Part shown: positions 26,199-35,787 of the stretch, one piece after another
Position numbering within the stretch: the stretch's first letter is position 1
Layout: each line of letters starts with the position of its first letter
Assembly: GCA_965214915.1 (NCBI GenBank)
Contig: CBDCCP010000002.1
Coordinates: forward strand, 930,001-994,000
Length of the DNA: 64,000 nt
Source of the DNA: CATQHP01 sp965214915
GTDB taxonomy: Bacteria; Acidobacteriota; Terriglobia; Bryobacterales; UBA6623
Reading direction: 5' to 3'
Translations under genes and position numbers: made by a program
The notes under the pieces: model-generated
What the model was told of the DNA's origin: nothing
Databases searched by the model: none
The model's input: only the letters and a program-made list of their open reading frames with translations

Positions 26199-27055
26199 AG
26201 TTCAACCCTGCAAAATCGTACCCGCATCCCGTACTGCGGCCTAACAGCAGCGACTATCCGAAAGCCGAGTTTCAGGTTGAGCTCAATCTGGAGCGCATCG
26301 AAGGCACGACATCCCTGCAGTTCACCGCCGATTTCGCGCTCAGCGATCCTGATTTGTTGAACTTGGTCGATTCGGGAAAAGCCGAATATGTTCTGCTGCT
26401 GCGTTGCCCTCAAACATACTTCCGAAGCATCGAGCACAGTACAGAACCGAAACTGTCGGGGAAGATACCCGACGGACGCTTGTCTGGGCGGACGGAATTC
26501 CACGCATTTCTAATATGCATGCGCAGCCTGTTTGGTTTTCAGGCCAAAGGATGGCACAAGGATTTCGAGGGGATGCGGTTCGACATCGCGGTTGGAGCGG
26601 TGCTGGCGGACGACGAACCCAAGGAGTATTGGATTGACACAGTCGAAGAGTCGGAGATCGGATCGATTTTCGAACTTGGGCTGAACAGCAGCATGGACAG
26701 CGGAACTTGGCGCGCTCGATTGGACGATCATCGAGTGAGGCTTGAAATGTCGAAGGGCGACTACAACCGGTTCCTAAAGGCGCGCAAACGGGCGGACGGC
26801 ACGCCCGAAGCGGCTTACATCATGAACTCGGTGTATTTACCTGCGCTCGTCTGGGTGTTGGAGCAGGCTGACCGCGACAAAGACGGTGAGCAATTCGCCG
26901 ATCTGCGTTGGAGGCGCGCGCTCGCTAAGCGGTTGGAAGACCACGATTGCAAAGAGTTGGGGGCCCTTTCAGCAGACCGGCTCGAAGACGCACAAAAACT
27001 GCTTGAGGAACCGTTCAAGAACTTGCCGTTGATGATGGATGGCAGCCAAACATGA
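26195..27055 (+). CDS. uncharacterised protein of the methylase/ATPase/Vsr operon
   Basis: 286 residues, MKFNPAKSYPHPVLRPNSSDY..., soluble, no signal. Not assigned to a named family. Visible features: a first half rich in beta-strand-like stretches (EFQVELNLERIEGTTSLQF), a middle EYWIDTVEESEIGSIFEL, and a helical C-terminal third (YIMNSVYLPALVWVLEQADRDKD). No nuclease motif I can point to with confidence. Its ATG overlaps the ATPase stop (ATGA) and its stop overlaps the next ATG, so it is translated as part of the system and probably works with the ATPase. Confidence 0.75.
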   Translation: MKFNPAKSYPHPVLRPNSSDYPKAEFQVELNLERIEGTTSLQFTADFALSDPDLLNLVDSGKAEYVLLLRCPQTYFRSIEHSTEPKLSGKIPDGRLSGRTEFHAFLICMRSLFGFQAKGWHKDFEGMRFDIAVGAVLADDEPKEYWIDTVEESEIGSIFELGLNSSMDSGTWRARLDDHRVRLEMSKGDYNRFLKARKRADGTPEAAYIMNSVYLPALVWVLEQADRDKDGEQFADLRWRRALAKRLEDHDCKELGALSADRLEDAQKLLEEPFKNLPLMMDGSQT

Positions 27056-27855
27056 AAAATATGCGGTATCTCGCGGCACGGGCCGTGAACGACCTGCGCC
27101 GGGACATAGGAAAGCGTCTGGACTGGTACTACGGGGAAGACAGCAAGGATTGGGCGGACCTGGAAGTCAAAGCCGAGCACGTCCGCGAGGCAGATCTGTT
27201 CGCCGCTCCGGTCGGAGAAAAACTGACGCAGGCGGAGAGCACAGCGGATGCCGAGAACGCCATGGCGGTACACAATGCGCTTGCCGCTCTGACCCCGCGG
27301 CAGGCTGCCGATGAGCGTTTGTGGGTGTATCTGTGCCATGCGGAGTGCGCCCCATATGTGCGGAAGCGATGGCTCAAAAAGCAGCCGAACAAAATCGAAA
27401 ATGCTGTCCGGGAGGTACAGAACCATTTTTTCGTGAACGGCAACCGCGGCTTGATCCGAGACAACGGCGTGTCGCGGTTGTGGTGGCTGGGCTTCATTGC
27501 GCACAATGTGGACGCCGAACGGCCGCGCAGATTCCTGGACATCCTCCTGCACCGGCAAGACGTGCGCTCGGCGTTGATCGAACGCCCGTCGGTCTCCATG
27601 AATACACGGGTGCTGAAGGCCGTCTATACAGTCATGCGGGAGCATTGGAACGAAGACAAAGGGAAGCCGCTGGAAGACTCTAACCCGTCTCTGTTCCAAC
27701 GGGAGATCTTCAGGGATTGGATGATCGGGCTGAACCGGCGGGGCGGCGTGGTGCTGCTGGACGCTTTACCAGAGAAAGAGCTTGAAAGTCTGGTGAGGGA
27801 AGAGGCGAAGCGAGCGTTGCAGGCAGGCTCCGATGACGGACAATCTCAGTCCTGA
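27052..27855 (+). CDS. uncharacterised protein, possibly DUF6339-like
   Basis: 267 residues. Central stretch ADERLWVYLCHAECAPYVRKRW followed by FFVNGNRGLIRDNGVSRLWWLGFIAH recalls a family found in defence islands (DUF6339 by memory, which needs checking). Mostly helical, no membrane segment. It overlaps the previous gene by 4 bp and the Vsr gene by 23 bp. Role unknown; the co-translation suggests a structural or effector subunit of the same system. Confidence 0.65.
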   Translation: MKNMRYLAARAVNDLRRDIGKRLDWYYGEDSKDWADLEVKAEHVREADLFAAPVGEKLTQAESTADAENAMAVHNALAALTPRQAADERLWVYLCHAECAPYVRKRWLKKQPNKIENAVREVQNHFFVNGNRGLIRDNGVSRLWWLGFIAHNVDAERPRRFLDILLHRQDVRSALIERPSVSMNTRVLKAVYTVMREHWNEDKGKPLEDSNPSLFQREIFRDWMIGLNRRGGVVLLDALPEKELESLVREEAKRALQAGSDDGQSQS

Positions 27856-28252
27856 AGACCGCGCCCGGTGCATGTCGAACATCCGCTCGCGGGGAATGAA
27901 ACCGGAATTGGCGGTGCGTTCGATGGTGCATCGCATGGGCTATCGGTTTCGGCTGCACAAGCACGGGCTGCCGGGATCGCCCGACCTCGTGCTGGCGCGC
28001 CATCGGGCTGTGATCTTCGTTCACGGCTGCTTCTGGCATTGGCACGAGGAGGCGGGCTGCCCCATCGCGGGCCTGCCGAAATCGAACCTGGAGTATTGGC
28101 AGCCGAAGCTGTCGCGGACGCGGGCGCGGGACCGCGAGAACGCCGCTGCGCTCCAGGCGGCGGGGTGGCGCGTCTTGACCGTTTGGGAGTGCGAACTGCG
28201 GACTTCCCCCGAATCGGTTATGGAGCGGGTGTCGCGGTTCCTGGCGCCGTGA
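27833..28252 (+). CDS. vsr: very short patch repair endonuclease Vsr
   Basis: 139 residues with the family signature over full length: MSNIRSRGMKPELAVRS, the Asp in GSPDLVLARHRAVIFVHGCFWHWHE (catalytic Asp, zinc/catalytic His and Cys) and LSRTRARDRENAAALQAAGWRVLTVWECEL. Vsr nicks 5' of the T in T:G mismatches made by 5-methylcytosine deamination at the partner methylase's site. It closes the operon. In other systems Vsr-like proteins have been recruited as nickases, so a direct role in attack on DNA is possible here. Confidence 0.93.
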   Translation: MTDNLSPEDRARCMSNIRSRGMKPELAVRSMVHRMGYRFRLHKHGLPGSPDLVLARHRAVIFVHGCFWHWHEEAGCPIAGLPKSNLEYWQPKLSRTRARDRENAAALQAAGWRVLTVWECELRTSPESVMERVSRFLAP

Positions 28253-28282
28253 AGATGCCGGACTACACCCGCCTTCAACGCC

Positions 28283-29293
28283 CTAATCGGCGTGCGCCCC
28301 GCGCTTGAGGATCGGCCTGTCGTCGTCGTCTTCGGGTGGGGCGTTTTCATCGACCTCGATCGTATCCGCCGGGGCGCTGCGCCGCAGGCGCGGGCGGTTG
28401 GGGTCGTCCGCCGGCTTGCGGCGGTTCTGGAGTTGCGCCAGCCGGGCCTTCACGTTCTTGAATTCGCTGTTGGTCACCACGTATTGCGGCTGCTCGGGCA
28501 GCAATTCGTCGATTGTCTTCTGCACGATCTTGATCCGTTTTTCCGTCAACGGGTGCGTGCTGAACGCCGCGGCGACCTTGCTCGTCTTGCGCTTCTGCGC
28601 CGCCTTCAGGCGCTCGAAGAACTGCACCATCGAAACCGGATCGTAGCCGGTCTTGTACAGGTACTGCACGCCCAAAAAGTCCGCTTGCTTTTCGAACTCG
28701 CGGGAGAACTTCAGGAAGGTCATGGGCACCGCGAAACCGGCCGCTTGGCGAATGCCGTAACCGGTCCAGCCTCCCAGGAAAACCAATGGGATGGTGGCCA
28801 ACTCGGCAAGCTGCCCGCGGGAAGCGTTGCGCGTTCCGTGGCGCGCCGCCACGTGCGCGATCTCATGCGCCATGACGCCGGCCAACTCGGCCTCGTCCCC
28901 GGCCAGATTGACGATTCCCGTATTGACGTAGAAAAAACCTCCGGGCAGCGCAAAAGCATTCAACTCGTCGGAATCGATGACCTTGATCGTGAACGGAACC
29001 TTGGCGTCGGAATTGCGCACCAAGTTCTGCCCGATGCGGTTCACGTATTCGGAAACGATCGGGTCGTCGACGATCTTCGCGTTGCGCTCGACATCCTGCG
29101 CCATCTGCCGCCCGATCTGAATTTCTTTTTCGAGCGAATAGAAGTTGACGCCGCCGCCGACATTTCTGTCGCCGATTTGCGAAACGTCTTCCTTCGGCCC
29201 CTTGGGCTCGCGTTTTTGAACGGCGTCTTTGGCCGGCGCTGCCGGCGCCGTCAACGCGGCCGCAAGCAGCACCGCCACAGGTAGGCGTTTCAT
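28283..29293 (-). CDS. M48-family zinc metalloprotease, secreted
   Basis: 336 residues from the ATG giving MKRLPVAVLLAAALTAPAAPA, a signal peptide (a further 8-residue N-terminal extension is possible). The zinc motif HEIAHVAARHGT (HExxH) and the downstream FSREFEKQADFLGVQYLYKTGYDP (third ligand Glu) fit the BepA/LoiP-like periplasmic M48 group. An acidic C-terminal tail (DDPNRPRLRRSAP... DENAPPEDDDD) is unusual. BepA-like proteases help outer-membrane protein assembly or degrade misfolded ones. Convergent with vsr. Confidence 0.88.
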   Translation of the reverse strand: MKRLPVAVLLAAALTAPAAPAKDAVQKREPKGPKEDVSQIGDRNVGGGVNFYSLEKEIQIGRQMAQDVERNAKIVDDPIVSEYVNRIGQNLVRNSDAKVPFTIKVIDSDELNAFALPGGFFYVNTGIVNLAGDEAELAGVMAHEIAHVAARHGTRNASRGQLAELATIPLVFLGGWTGYGIRQAAGFAVPMTFLKFSREFEKQADFLGVQYLYKTGYDPVSMVQFFERLKAAQKRKTSKVAAAFSTHPLTEKRIKIVQKTIDELLPEQPQYVVTNSEFKNVKARLAQLQNRRKPADDPNRPRLRRSAPADTIEVDENAPPEDDDDRPILKRGAHAD

Positions 29294-29851
29294 GCGATGT
29301 CTTGCAGGGTGTCTCATGTCGATTGTGACGCGGGCGCGGGCGCCGCGGTTGCGGCCTTAACGACGCTTTTACAGTCCGCTCCGCCGGTGCCGCCGGCAAC
29401 AGTTAACCGCCCGCGTGACTTTTGCCGCTGGCGGTTAACCGCCGTAGTGCCACGAACGGGCGCCGACAAGCCGAACGAAGGCCCCAAGGGAGCGCCGAAC
29501 ATGTGGGAGCTATGGGTAACGTTTTTGGAGCTTGTCGAATCTCATCGCCGGCGGCGTGCTCGGCAGCCGGGCTAATCAGCTTTTCGCTATTTCATCGGCC
29601 GCTTCGTCCTCGAAGCGGTCTGGAAGTTTCTTGGGGTTGGACGTTCTTGAAGAGAAACTGAAGCAAAAGGGACGGTAGCGGGCCGCCGCAGAGCGCGAAG
29701 CGGAGCGCGGAACGTCCGGCAGCGGGAAATTCGACCGTTTCCGGCGCAACCCCTTCGAGCGCGACCGTCCCCGGCGCAGTTAACGGCAAAGCCGAGCGCT
29801 GCCGCGGCCATGCGGCGGCGGCCGGTCATCGCAGTACCATGAAAAGGAGCT
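29294..29851. other. intergenic region with a 14-bp perfect palindrome
   Basis: About 560 bp without a convincing gene. It holds GGCGGTTAACCGCC at 29430-29443, a half-copy GTTAACCGCC at 29402-29411 and a related GTTAACGGC near 29780. A 24-codon frame from 29501 (MWELWVTFLELVESH) follows an AAGGGAG, too short to judge. Probably the promoter region for the operon starting at 29852. Confidence 0.4.
29430..29443. promoter_or_regulatory. perfect palindrome GGCGGTTAACCGCC
   Basis: A 14-bp self-complementary sequence with a half-site 19 bp upstream. The arrangement of a full and a half site suggests a protein-binding operator ahead of the multiheme/CRTAC operon, but it could equally be a repeated genome element. 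Confidence 0.3.
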
Positions 29852-32800
29852 ATGACGGTACGCTATCTCGCGGTCTGGGCGGCGTTTCTCGGGCTTGCGG
29901 CCTGGGTCGTCGCGACCCGCGCGCCGCAAGACCCGCGGGCCGCGGCCGAGTTGCAGGAAATCCGCAATCTCGGCAAGGCATTTTACGAAACGCCGGGGTC
30001 TGCGCAGCAAGCCGTCGAGCAACTCCAAATAGCCGCGAAACGGAACCCCCGCTCCGCGCAAGACCGACTCAACTACGGGCTGGCGCTACTGCGGGCGGGC
30101 TCCGGCGAGGAGGGCATGGCGGAAATCCTCGCCGCGCAAAAGCTCGACCGAACGCTGCCCCATACCTATTTCAATCTGGGCATCGAATACAAGAAGGCCG
30201 GCGAGGCCGAAAAGGCTATCGCCGAGCTGCTGCAAATGGAAAGGCTGGTTCCGAACGAGGCCAAGACGCAGTACAACCTGGGCGCCCTCTACAAGCAGAT
30301 CGGCGATACGGACCGCGCCATCGAAAAATTCGAGCGCGCGGCGGAGTTGGACCCCGCAATGGCTGCGCCGCGCTTCCAGCTTTTCGGCATCTACCGCCGC
30401 ACCGACCGCGGGCGGGCCAACCGCGAGCTCGAAAAGTTCAAGGAGCTCAAAGCCGCTCAGGAAGGAGCCGCCGTCGGCGAGGACGTCGATTGGAGCTTTT
30501 ACTCGGAGCTTTACGATCCGGCCCTGGCGAACGGAGCGGCAGCCGAAGCCGCGCCGTTCGTCTTCGAAAGCGCAGACCTCGGCGCGCTCGGCGAAAAGCC
30601 GCTGGGAGCCTTGACCTTCGATTTCAACGGCGACCTGCAAGCGGACGCGCTGGTCTGGTCCGCCGGCGCGGCCCTCGCGCTGCGCGGCGGGGCGGAGAGT
30701 CCGCAAACCGCGGACCTGGGGGTTGCCGGCGCCCTCTCTTACGCGGCAGGCGACTTCGATAACGACGGCCTCCAGGACCTCTGCCGCATCGATGCGGATG
30801 GCGTTGCCGTCCTCGTCAACCAAGAAGGCCGCGCGTTCCGCACGGCGTTCAGCCAAGCCGGGCGGTTCGCCGCTTGCCTCTTTCACGATTACGACCACGA
30901 CAACGACAACGACCTGTTCGCCCTCGGCCAAGACAAGAAACTGCTGCAAAACAACGGCGACGGGACGCTCGCCGATGTCTCCTCGAGTTTTCCGTTCGCG
31001 GCCGGAGCCGTCCGCGCCGCCGCCGCCGTCGAGCTTTTCGAGGATAACGGCAACGATCTCGTAGTCGTTTACGACGAGCGCGTCGGCGTTCATCAAGACC
31101 GCAAGCTCGGCCTTTACGACGAAGCCCTCGAAATAGCCGGCGCAGGCGCCGCGCCCGGCCCGGCGGCGCTGACCGTAGTCGATGCCGACCACGACGGCTA
31201 CCTCGACGTTGCGTTGACGACCGCGGACAGCACGCAGCTTCTGACGAACGCCGCGGGAGAATTGCGCGCCGGCGCCGAGTTGCCCAAATTGACCGCTTGG
31301 GCCGATTTTCAGTCCAGGGGCCGTACCGACGGATTGACCCCTGAGCACTTTCTGCTCAACGGCGGCCGCGGCTCATTCGGCCCGGCGGAAGCCGCTCCGG
31401 AGCACGTATTGGCCGTCAGCGGCGATTTCAACGGCGACGGGAAACCCGACCTGATCTGCGCCGACGCAGAGGGCAGCGTCCGCTTCCACGCCAACCGGAC
31501 CGATGCCGGACATACCGGAATCACGGTCCGCCTCGAAGGCGTCAAGAGTCCCAAGCTGGCCCGCGGCGCCCGCGTCGAGCTCAAGGCCGGCCTCGGCTAC
31601 GCCAAGCAGGTCTATCGCGGCATCCCGCTGCACTTCGGCCTGGGCGGCGCCGAAACATTCGACACGATCCGCATCACCTGGCCGAACGGACTGATTCAAA
31701 ACGAGCAGGAAGCGCCGGCCGGCGGCTCGGTCAGCGTCAAAGAGGCGCCGCGGCTGTCCGGCTCCTGCCCCATGATCTACACCTGGAACGGACATGAATT
31801 CGAGTACATCTCGGAAGTGCTGGGCGTGGCGCCGCTCGGCGCAAGCTTGGCCCGCGGCGTCTATTTCCCCGTCGATCATGACGAATACGTCTTCATTCGC
31901 GGCGGGCAACTCGCCGAGCGCGGCGGCATGCTCGAGGTGCGTCTGACCGAGGAGCTGCGCGAGACGGCGTACATCGACCGGATCCGTCTGATCGCCGTCG
32001 ACCACCCGCAAGCGGTTGCGATCGTCACCAACGAAAAAGCCAAGGGCCCGCCGTTCCCCGAGTTCAAGCTCTACGGCGTGCGCGCGAAACGGCATCCGGC
32101 CGCGGCAACCGATCACCGCGGCCGCGACGCGCTCGACCTGCTGACAAGCAGCGACCGCCGTTACCCGCCGTTCGAGCGCGACTTCCGCAATATCGCTGAG
32201 ATGCATACGCTGACGCTCGACTTCGCCGGCGCGGACCCGAACGACACGGTTCTTTTCCTCGAAGGCTGGGTCGATTGGCCGGCGGCGAGCAGCATCGTCG
32301 CCTCCTCGCAATCCGCCGGCGCGGCGATTCAGCCTCCCTATCTGCAAGTGCGGGATGCGGACGGCGCATGGGTCACGGCGGTTGCCGACATGGGTCTCCC
32401 GGCCGGCCGGCCGCGCACTCTGGCCGTCGATCTCAGCGGCAAGTTCCGTTCCGCTTCCCGCGAAATCCGCATCGTCACCAACATGTGCGTCTATTGGGAC
32501 GAGGCGTACGTTGCGGCGCGGGCCAAGCGGCCCGAAACGCGGCTGACGACGCTGGCGCCCGTCTCCGCCGAGTTGCGCTTCCACGGGTTCTCCCGCAACT
32601 TCGCGCACCCCGAGCGCACGCAGCCGGAGCGGTTCGCGTACGCCGAAACCGCCGCATCGGGGATGTGGAATCCCACGCCCGGCCTCTATACCCGCTTCGG
32701 CCACGTCGGCGAACTGCTCGACGCCGCCGACGACCGTTTCGTCGTCATGGGCGCCGGGGACGAAATCGCGCTTGGCTTCGCCGCAGTCTCGCTGCCGCCG

Positions 32801-33052
32801 CTGCCTCGGGGCTGGTCCCGCGATTACCTTCTTTTCGTAGACGGCTGGGCAAAAGAGAACGAAGCCAACACGGCTTTCGGAGATTCCGTGGAGCCGCTGC
32901 CCTTCCATGCCATGAGCGGCTACCCCTACGGGCCGGACGAGTCGTTTCCCGATACGCCCGAGCATCGACGCTATTTGCAGGAATACAATTCGCGGCCGGC
33001 GATGCGCCTGATTCGTCCGCTGACCGCGCACGGAGCCCGCAATAGACGATGA
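29852..33052 (+). CDS. TPR and FG-GAP/ASPIC-UnbV protein (CRTAC1 family), 1,066 residues
   Basis: N-terminal membrane anchor or signal (YLAVWAAFLGLAAWVVATRA). Residues about 40-200 contain tetratricopeptide repeats (AQDRLNYGLALLRAGSGEE, THTYFNLGIEYKKAGEAEKA-like, TQYNLGALYKQIGDTDRA). Then FG-GAP/VCBS-type repeats of a beta-propeller (YAAGDFDNDGLQDL, DHDGYLDVAL, GDFNGDGKPDL) and an ASPIC/UnbV segment (RGARVELKAGLGYAKQVYRG ... DTIRITWPNGLIQNE). The C-terminal 450 residues are an extra domain of unknown type. Probably periplasmic or surface located. Its stop overlaps the ATG of the next gene, so the three genes 29852-37486 form one operon. Confidence 0.85.
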   Translation: MTVRYLAVWAAFLGLAAWVVATRAPQDPRAAAELQEIRNLGKAFYETPGSAQQAVEQLQIAAKRNPRSAQDRLNYGLALLRAGSGEEGMAEILAAQKLDRTLPHTYFNLGIEYKKAGEAEKAIAELLQMERLVPNEAKTQYNLGALYKQIGDTDRAIEKFERAAELDPAMAAPRFQLFGIYRRTDRGRANRELEKFKELKAAQEGAAVGEDVDWSFYSELYDPALANGAAAEAAPFVFESADLGALGEKPLGALTFDFNGDLQADALVWSAGAALALRGGAESPQTADLGVAGALSYAAGDFDNDGLQDLCRIDADGVAVLVNQEGRAFRTAFSQAGRFAACLFHDYDHDNDNDLFALGQDKKLLQNNGDGTLADVSSSFPFAAGAVRAAAAVELFEDNGNDLVVVYDERVGVHQDRKLGLYDEALEIAGAGAAPGPAALTVVDADHDGYLDVALTTADSTQLLTNAAGELRAGAELPKLTAWADFQSRGRTDGLTPEHFLLNGGRGSFGPAEAAPEHVLAVSGDFNGDGKPDLICADAEGSVRFHANRTDAGHTGITVRLEGVKSPKLARGARVELKAGLGYAKQVYRGIPLHFGLGGAETFDTIRITWPNGLIQNEQEAPAGGSVSVKEAPRLSGSCPMIYTWNGHEFEYISEVLGVAPLGASLARGVYFPVDHDEYVFIRGGQLAERGGMLEVRLTEELRETAYIDRIRLIAVDHPQAVAIVTNEKAKGPPFPEFKLYGVRAKRHPAAATDHRGRDALDLLTSSDRRYPPFERDFRNIAEMHTLTLDFAGADPNDTVLFLEGWVDWPAASSIVASSQSAGAAIQPPYLQVRDADGAWVTAVADMGLPAGRPRTLAVDLSGKFRSASREIRIVTNMCVYWDEAYVAARAKRPETRLTTLAPVSAELRFHGFSRNFAHPERTQPERFAYAETAASGMWNPTPGLYTRFGHVGELLDAADDRFVVMGAGDEIALGFAAVSLPPLPRGWSRDYLLFVDGWAKENEANTAFGDSVEPLPFHAMSGYPYGPDESFPDTPEHRRYLQEYNSRPAMRLIRPLTAHGARNRR

Positions 33053-35787
33053 CGACCGGCCGGCAGTCACGATGGCCCGCGGCGGCCTTCCTGCTGCTGC
33101 TGGTGAACTCCGGCTGGATATGGGCTTTCCCCTCCCCCGATCTTTTTTACCTGGGCAACATCCTGCTGCACGTGCTGCTGGGGGCGGCGCTGTGCGCGGG
33201 CTTGTGGTTCTCGCGCCGCGAGCTCTTCCGGTCGGCGCGGCGCAACCGCGGGTCGGCGGCGCTGCTCTCGGCCGGAGCGGCGCTGGGCGTCGTGCTTTGC
33301 TTCATCGGCGCGACGCGCCCGCATCTGGGCATCGTCATCGTTCACGCCTCATGCGGCTTTGCCGGAGCGGCGCTGCTGGCCCGCGGCCCCTGGCGGCAGC
33401 CCCTGGCGGCAGCCTTGGGAACGGCTCTGCTGCTTCCCGCGGCGGCGCATGTCCGCGGCCGCTGGTTTCCGCGCGCGGGCGACCGCATCGTCAACCCAAC
33501 CTCCCCGCCGCTGTCGATGTACGAAGAAGGCGCCGGGGCCGGAAGCCCGTTCTTCCCCTCGTCGTCCAACACCGACACGGGTGACCTCATACCGTCCGAC
33601 TTTTTCATGGACTCGGCAACCTGCGGCGAGTGCCACGTCGATGTCTACGAACAGTGGCAGTCGTCGATGCACCGTTTCTCGTCGTTCAACAACCAGTTCT
33701 ACCGCAAGTCGATCGAGTACATGCAGGAGACCGCCGGCGTGAAGGCGTCGAAATGGTGCGCCGGCTGCCACGACCACGCCATGTTTTTCAACGGGATGTT
33801 CGACGAGCCGATCGCCAATCAATTGGACACGCCCGAAGCCCACGCCGGCCTGGGCTGCATGTCTTGTCACTCGATCGTCCACGTCCCCGACACTATGGGC
33901 AACGGGGGGTTCACGATAGAATATCCGCCGCTCCACGAACTGACCAAGAGCGACAACCGGTTCGTGCGCGCGATTCACAACTACGTCACCAGAACCGCTC
34001 CGGCAGCGCACCGAAAAGCTTTTCTGAAGCCTTTCATGCGCGAGGACGGCGCCGAGTTCTGCGCAACCTGCCACAAGGTACACTTGGACGTTCCGGTCAA
34101 TAGCTACCGCTGGATCCGGGGATTCAACTCCTACGACAACTGGCAGGCGAGCGGCGTTTCGGGCCACGGCGCCCGCTCGTTCTATTACCCTGAGAAACTG
34201 CAGGACTGCGCCGACTGCCACATGCCGCTGACGCCGTCGGACGATCCCGGAAACGTCGGCGGCATGGTCCACTCGCACCGTTTCCCGGCGGCGAACACAG
34301 CGGTTCCTTACGTCAACCGCGATGAGAAACAGTTGGCGGCGACGAGGGCGTTCCTCGAAGACGAAATCGTGACGGTCGATATTTTCGCCGTTTCGCCGGC
34401 GGCCGGCGGCGGCGCGGCGCCGCAGATGATCCGCCGTGCGGACCAACTACGCACCGCGACCAGCTTCGCCGTCGCCGAAGAATCCGGCTCGTCCGGCGCG
34501 CCGGCCGTGCTGCGAGAAGTCGGGAACCTGGCGGCTCCTATCGACCGCGCGCGCCCGGTCGTCGAGCCGGGCGAAACGGTCATCGTGGACGTGGTGGCGC
34601 GCACGAGCAAGGTCGGCCACGTTTTCCCGGGCGGCACGGTGGACGCCTTCGACGTGTGGGTCGAGCTCATTGCCGAAGACGCGGACGGCAAAGTCATCTT
34701 CTGGAGCGGCCGTGTGGCCGACGACGGCCGCGGCCCCGTCGAGCCCGGCGCTCATTTCTACCGCTCGCTGCAACTCGACGCCCACGGCAACCCGATTAAC
34801 AAGAGAAACGCGTTCCACATGCGCAGCCTGCTCTACGCGCGGCTGATCCCGCCCGGCGCCGCGGACGCGGTTCATTTCCGCATCGATATCCCCGCAGATA
34901 TCGAGGGGCCGATCAAGCTCAAGGCCAAGGTCAACCACCGCAAGTTTTCTCATGCGTACACGGCGTTTTCCTACGCCGGCAAGGCCGGCGTAGGGCAATT
35001 CGGTCCGGGGTTCGACGACCGCGAGTTCACTTTCGACCCGTCCGATATTCCGGCAAACGTTTCGGGAAAGATCAAGGGCCGCATCCCCGCGCTGCCGATC
35101 ACCGTTGTGGCGCGGGCCGAAGCCGAGCTTGCGGTCGGCCGCCGCGGCTCCGACTGGTCTCCGCAAATCCATTCCGGCGACTGGGAGCGCTGGAACGATT
35201 ACGGCATCGGCCTGCTGCTGCAAGGCGATCTCAAGGGCGCGGAACACGCTTTCGAGCGGGCGGTAGAAGCCGACCCCTCGCGGCCCGACGGCCCGCTCAA
35301 CATCGGCCGCGTCCTGGTCGAGGAGGGCCGCACCGCCGCCGCGAAACCGCACATCCTGGAGGCGCTGAAACTGTCGCCGGGACTGCCCCGCGCGCTCTAC
35401 TTCCTGGCGCTCGCGCAAAAAGCCGAAGGCGACTACGCCGCCGCGCTCGACAGCCTTGAACGGGTTGCGTCCCAATACCCCAAGGACCGCGTCGTGCTCA
35501 ATGAAATAGCCGGCATCCTCTTCCTGCGGCGGGATTATGCCCGAGCCCTCGAAATTCTCGACCGCGTCGCCCTGATCGACCCGGAAGACCTGCGGATGCA
35601 CTACACGAAGATGCGTTGCTACCGTGGTCTTGGAGATGCCGCATCCGCCGAGCGCGAAGAGAAACTGTTCCTGCGCTTCAAAGCCGACGAGTCGGCGCAG
35701 ACCGGCACTGCCGATTTCCGCCGCGCCCGCCCGGAAGACAACAACGAGCGCCAGTCGATTCACGAGCATGTTTCGGTCCCTTTGTAG
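33049..35787 (+). CDS. multiheme cytochrome c with TPR C-terminus
   Basis: 912 residues. The first ~150 residues contain about five hydrophobic helices (membrane domain). Five CxxCH heme sites follow: CGECH, CAGCH, CMSCH, CATCH and CADCH, with other conserved His nearby (YEQWQSSMHRFSSFNN, a cytochrome c554-like feature). A beta-rich segment and then three or more TPRs (NDYGIGLLLQGDLKGAEHAFERA, GPLNIGRVLVEEGRTA) end the protein. It should sit in the inner membrane with its hemes in the periplasm and pass electrons, with the TPRs binding partners. Overlaps both neighbours (4 bp and 20 bp). Confidence 0.87.
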   Translation: MTTGRQSRWPAAAFLLLLVNSGWIWAFPSPDLFYLGNILLHVLLGAALCAGLWFSRRELFRSARRNRGSAALLSAGAALGVVLCFIGATRPHLGIVIVHASCGFAGAALLARGPWRQPLAAALGTALLLPAAAHVRGRWFPRAGDRIVNPTSPPLSMYEEGAGAGSPFFPSSSNTDTGDLIPSDFFMDSATCGECHVDVYEQWQSSMHRFSSFNNQFYRKSIEYMQETAGVKASKWCAGCHDHAMFFNGMFDEPIANQLDTPEAHAGLGCMSCHSIVHVPDTMGNGGFTIEYPPLHELTKSDNRFVRAIHNYVTRTAPAAHRKAFLKPFMREDGAEFCATCHKVHLDVPVNSYRWIRGFNSYDNWQASGVSGHGARSFYYPEKLQDCADCHMPLTPSDDPGNVGGMVHSHRFPAANTAVPYVNRDEKQLAATRAFLEDEIVTVDIFAVSPAAGGGAAPQMIRRADQLRTATSFAVAEESGSSGAPAVLREVGNLAAPIDRARPVVEPGETVIVDVVARTSKVGHVFPGGTVDAFDVWVELIAEDADGKVIFWSGRVADDGRGPVEPGAHFYRSLQLDAHGNPINKRNAFHMRSLLYARLIPPGAADAVHFRIDIPADIEGPIKLKAKVNHRKFSHAYTAFSYAGKAGVGQFGPGFDDREFTFDPSDIPANVSGKIKGRIPALPITVVARAEAELAVGRRGSDWSPQIHSGDWERWNDYGIGLLLQGDLKGAEHAFERAVEADPSRPDGPLNIGRVLVEEGRTAAAKPHILEALKLSPGLPRALYFLALAQKAEGDYAAALDSLERVASQYPKDRVVLNEIAGILFLRRDYARALEILDRVALIDPEDLRMHYTKMRCYRGLGDAASAEREEKLFLRFKADESAQTGTADFRRARPEDNNERQSIHEHVSVPL

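Noticed and set aside
29501..29575. 24-residue frame MWELWVTFLELVESH... as a gene
   Set aside because: Too short to distinguish from chance despite an AAGGGAG upstream; kept only as a remark in the intergenic entry.
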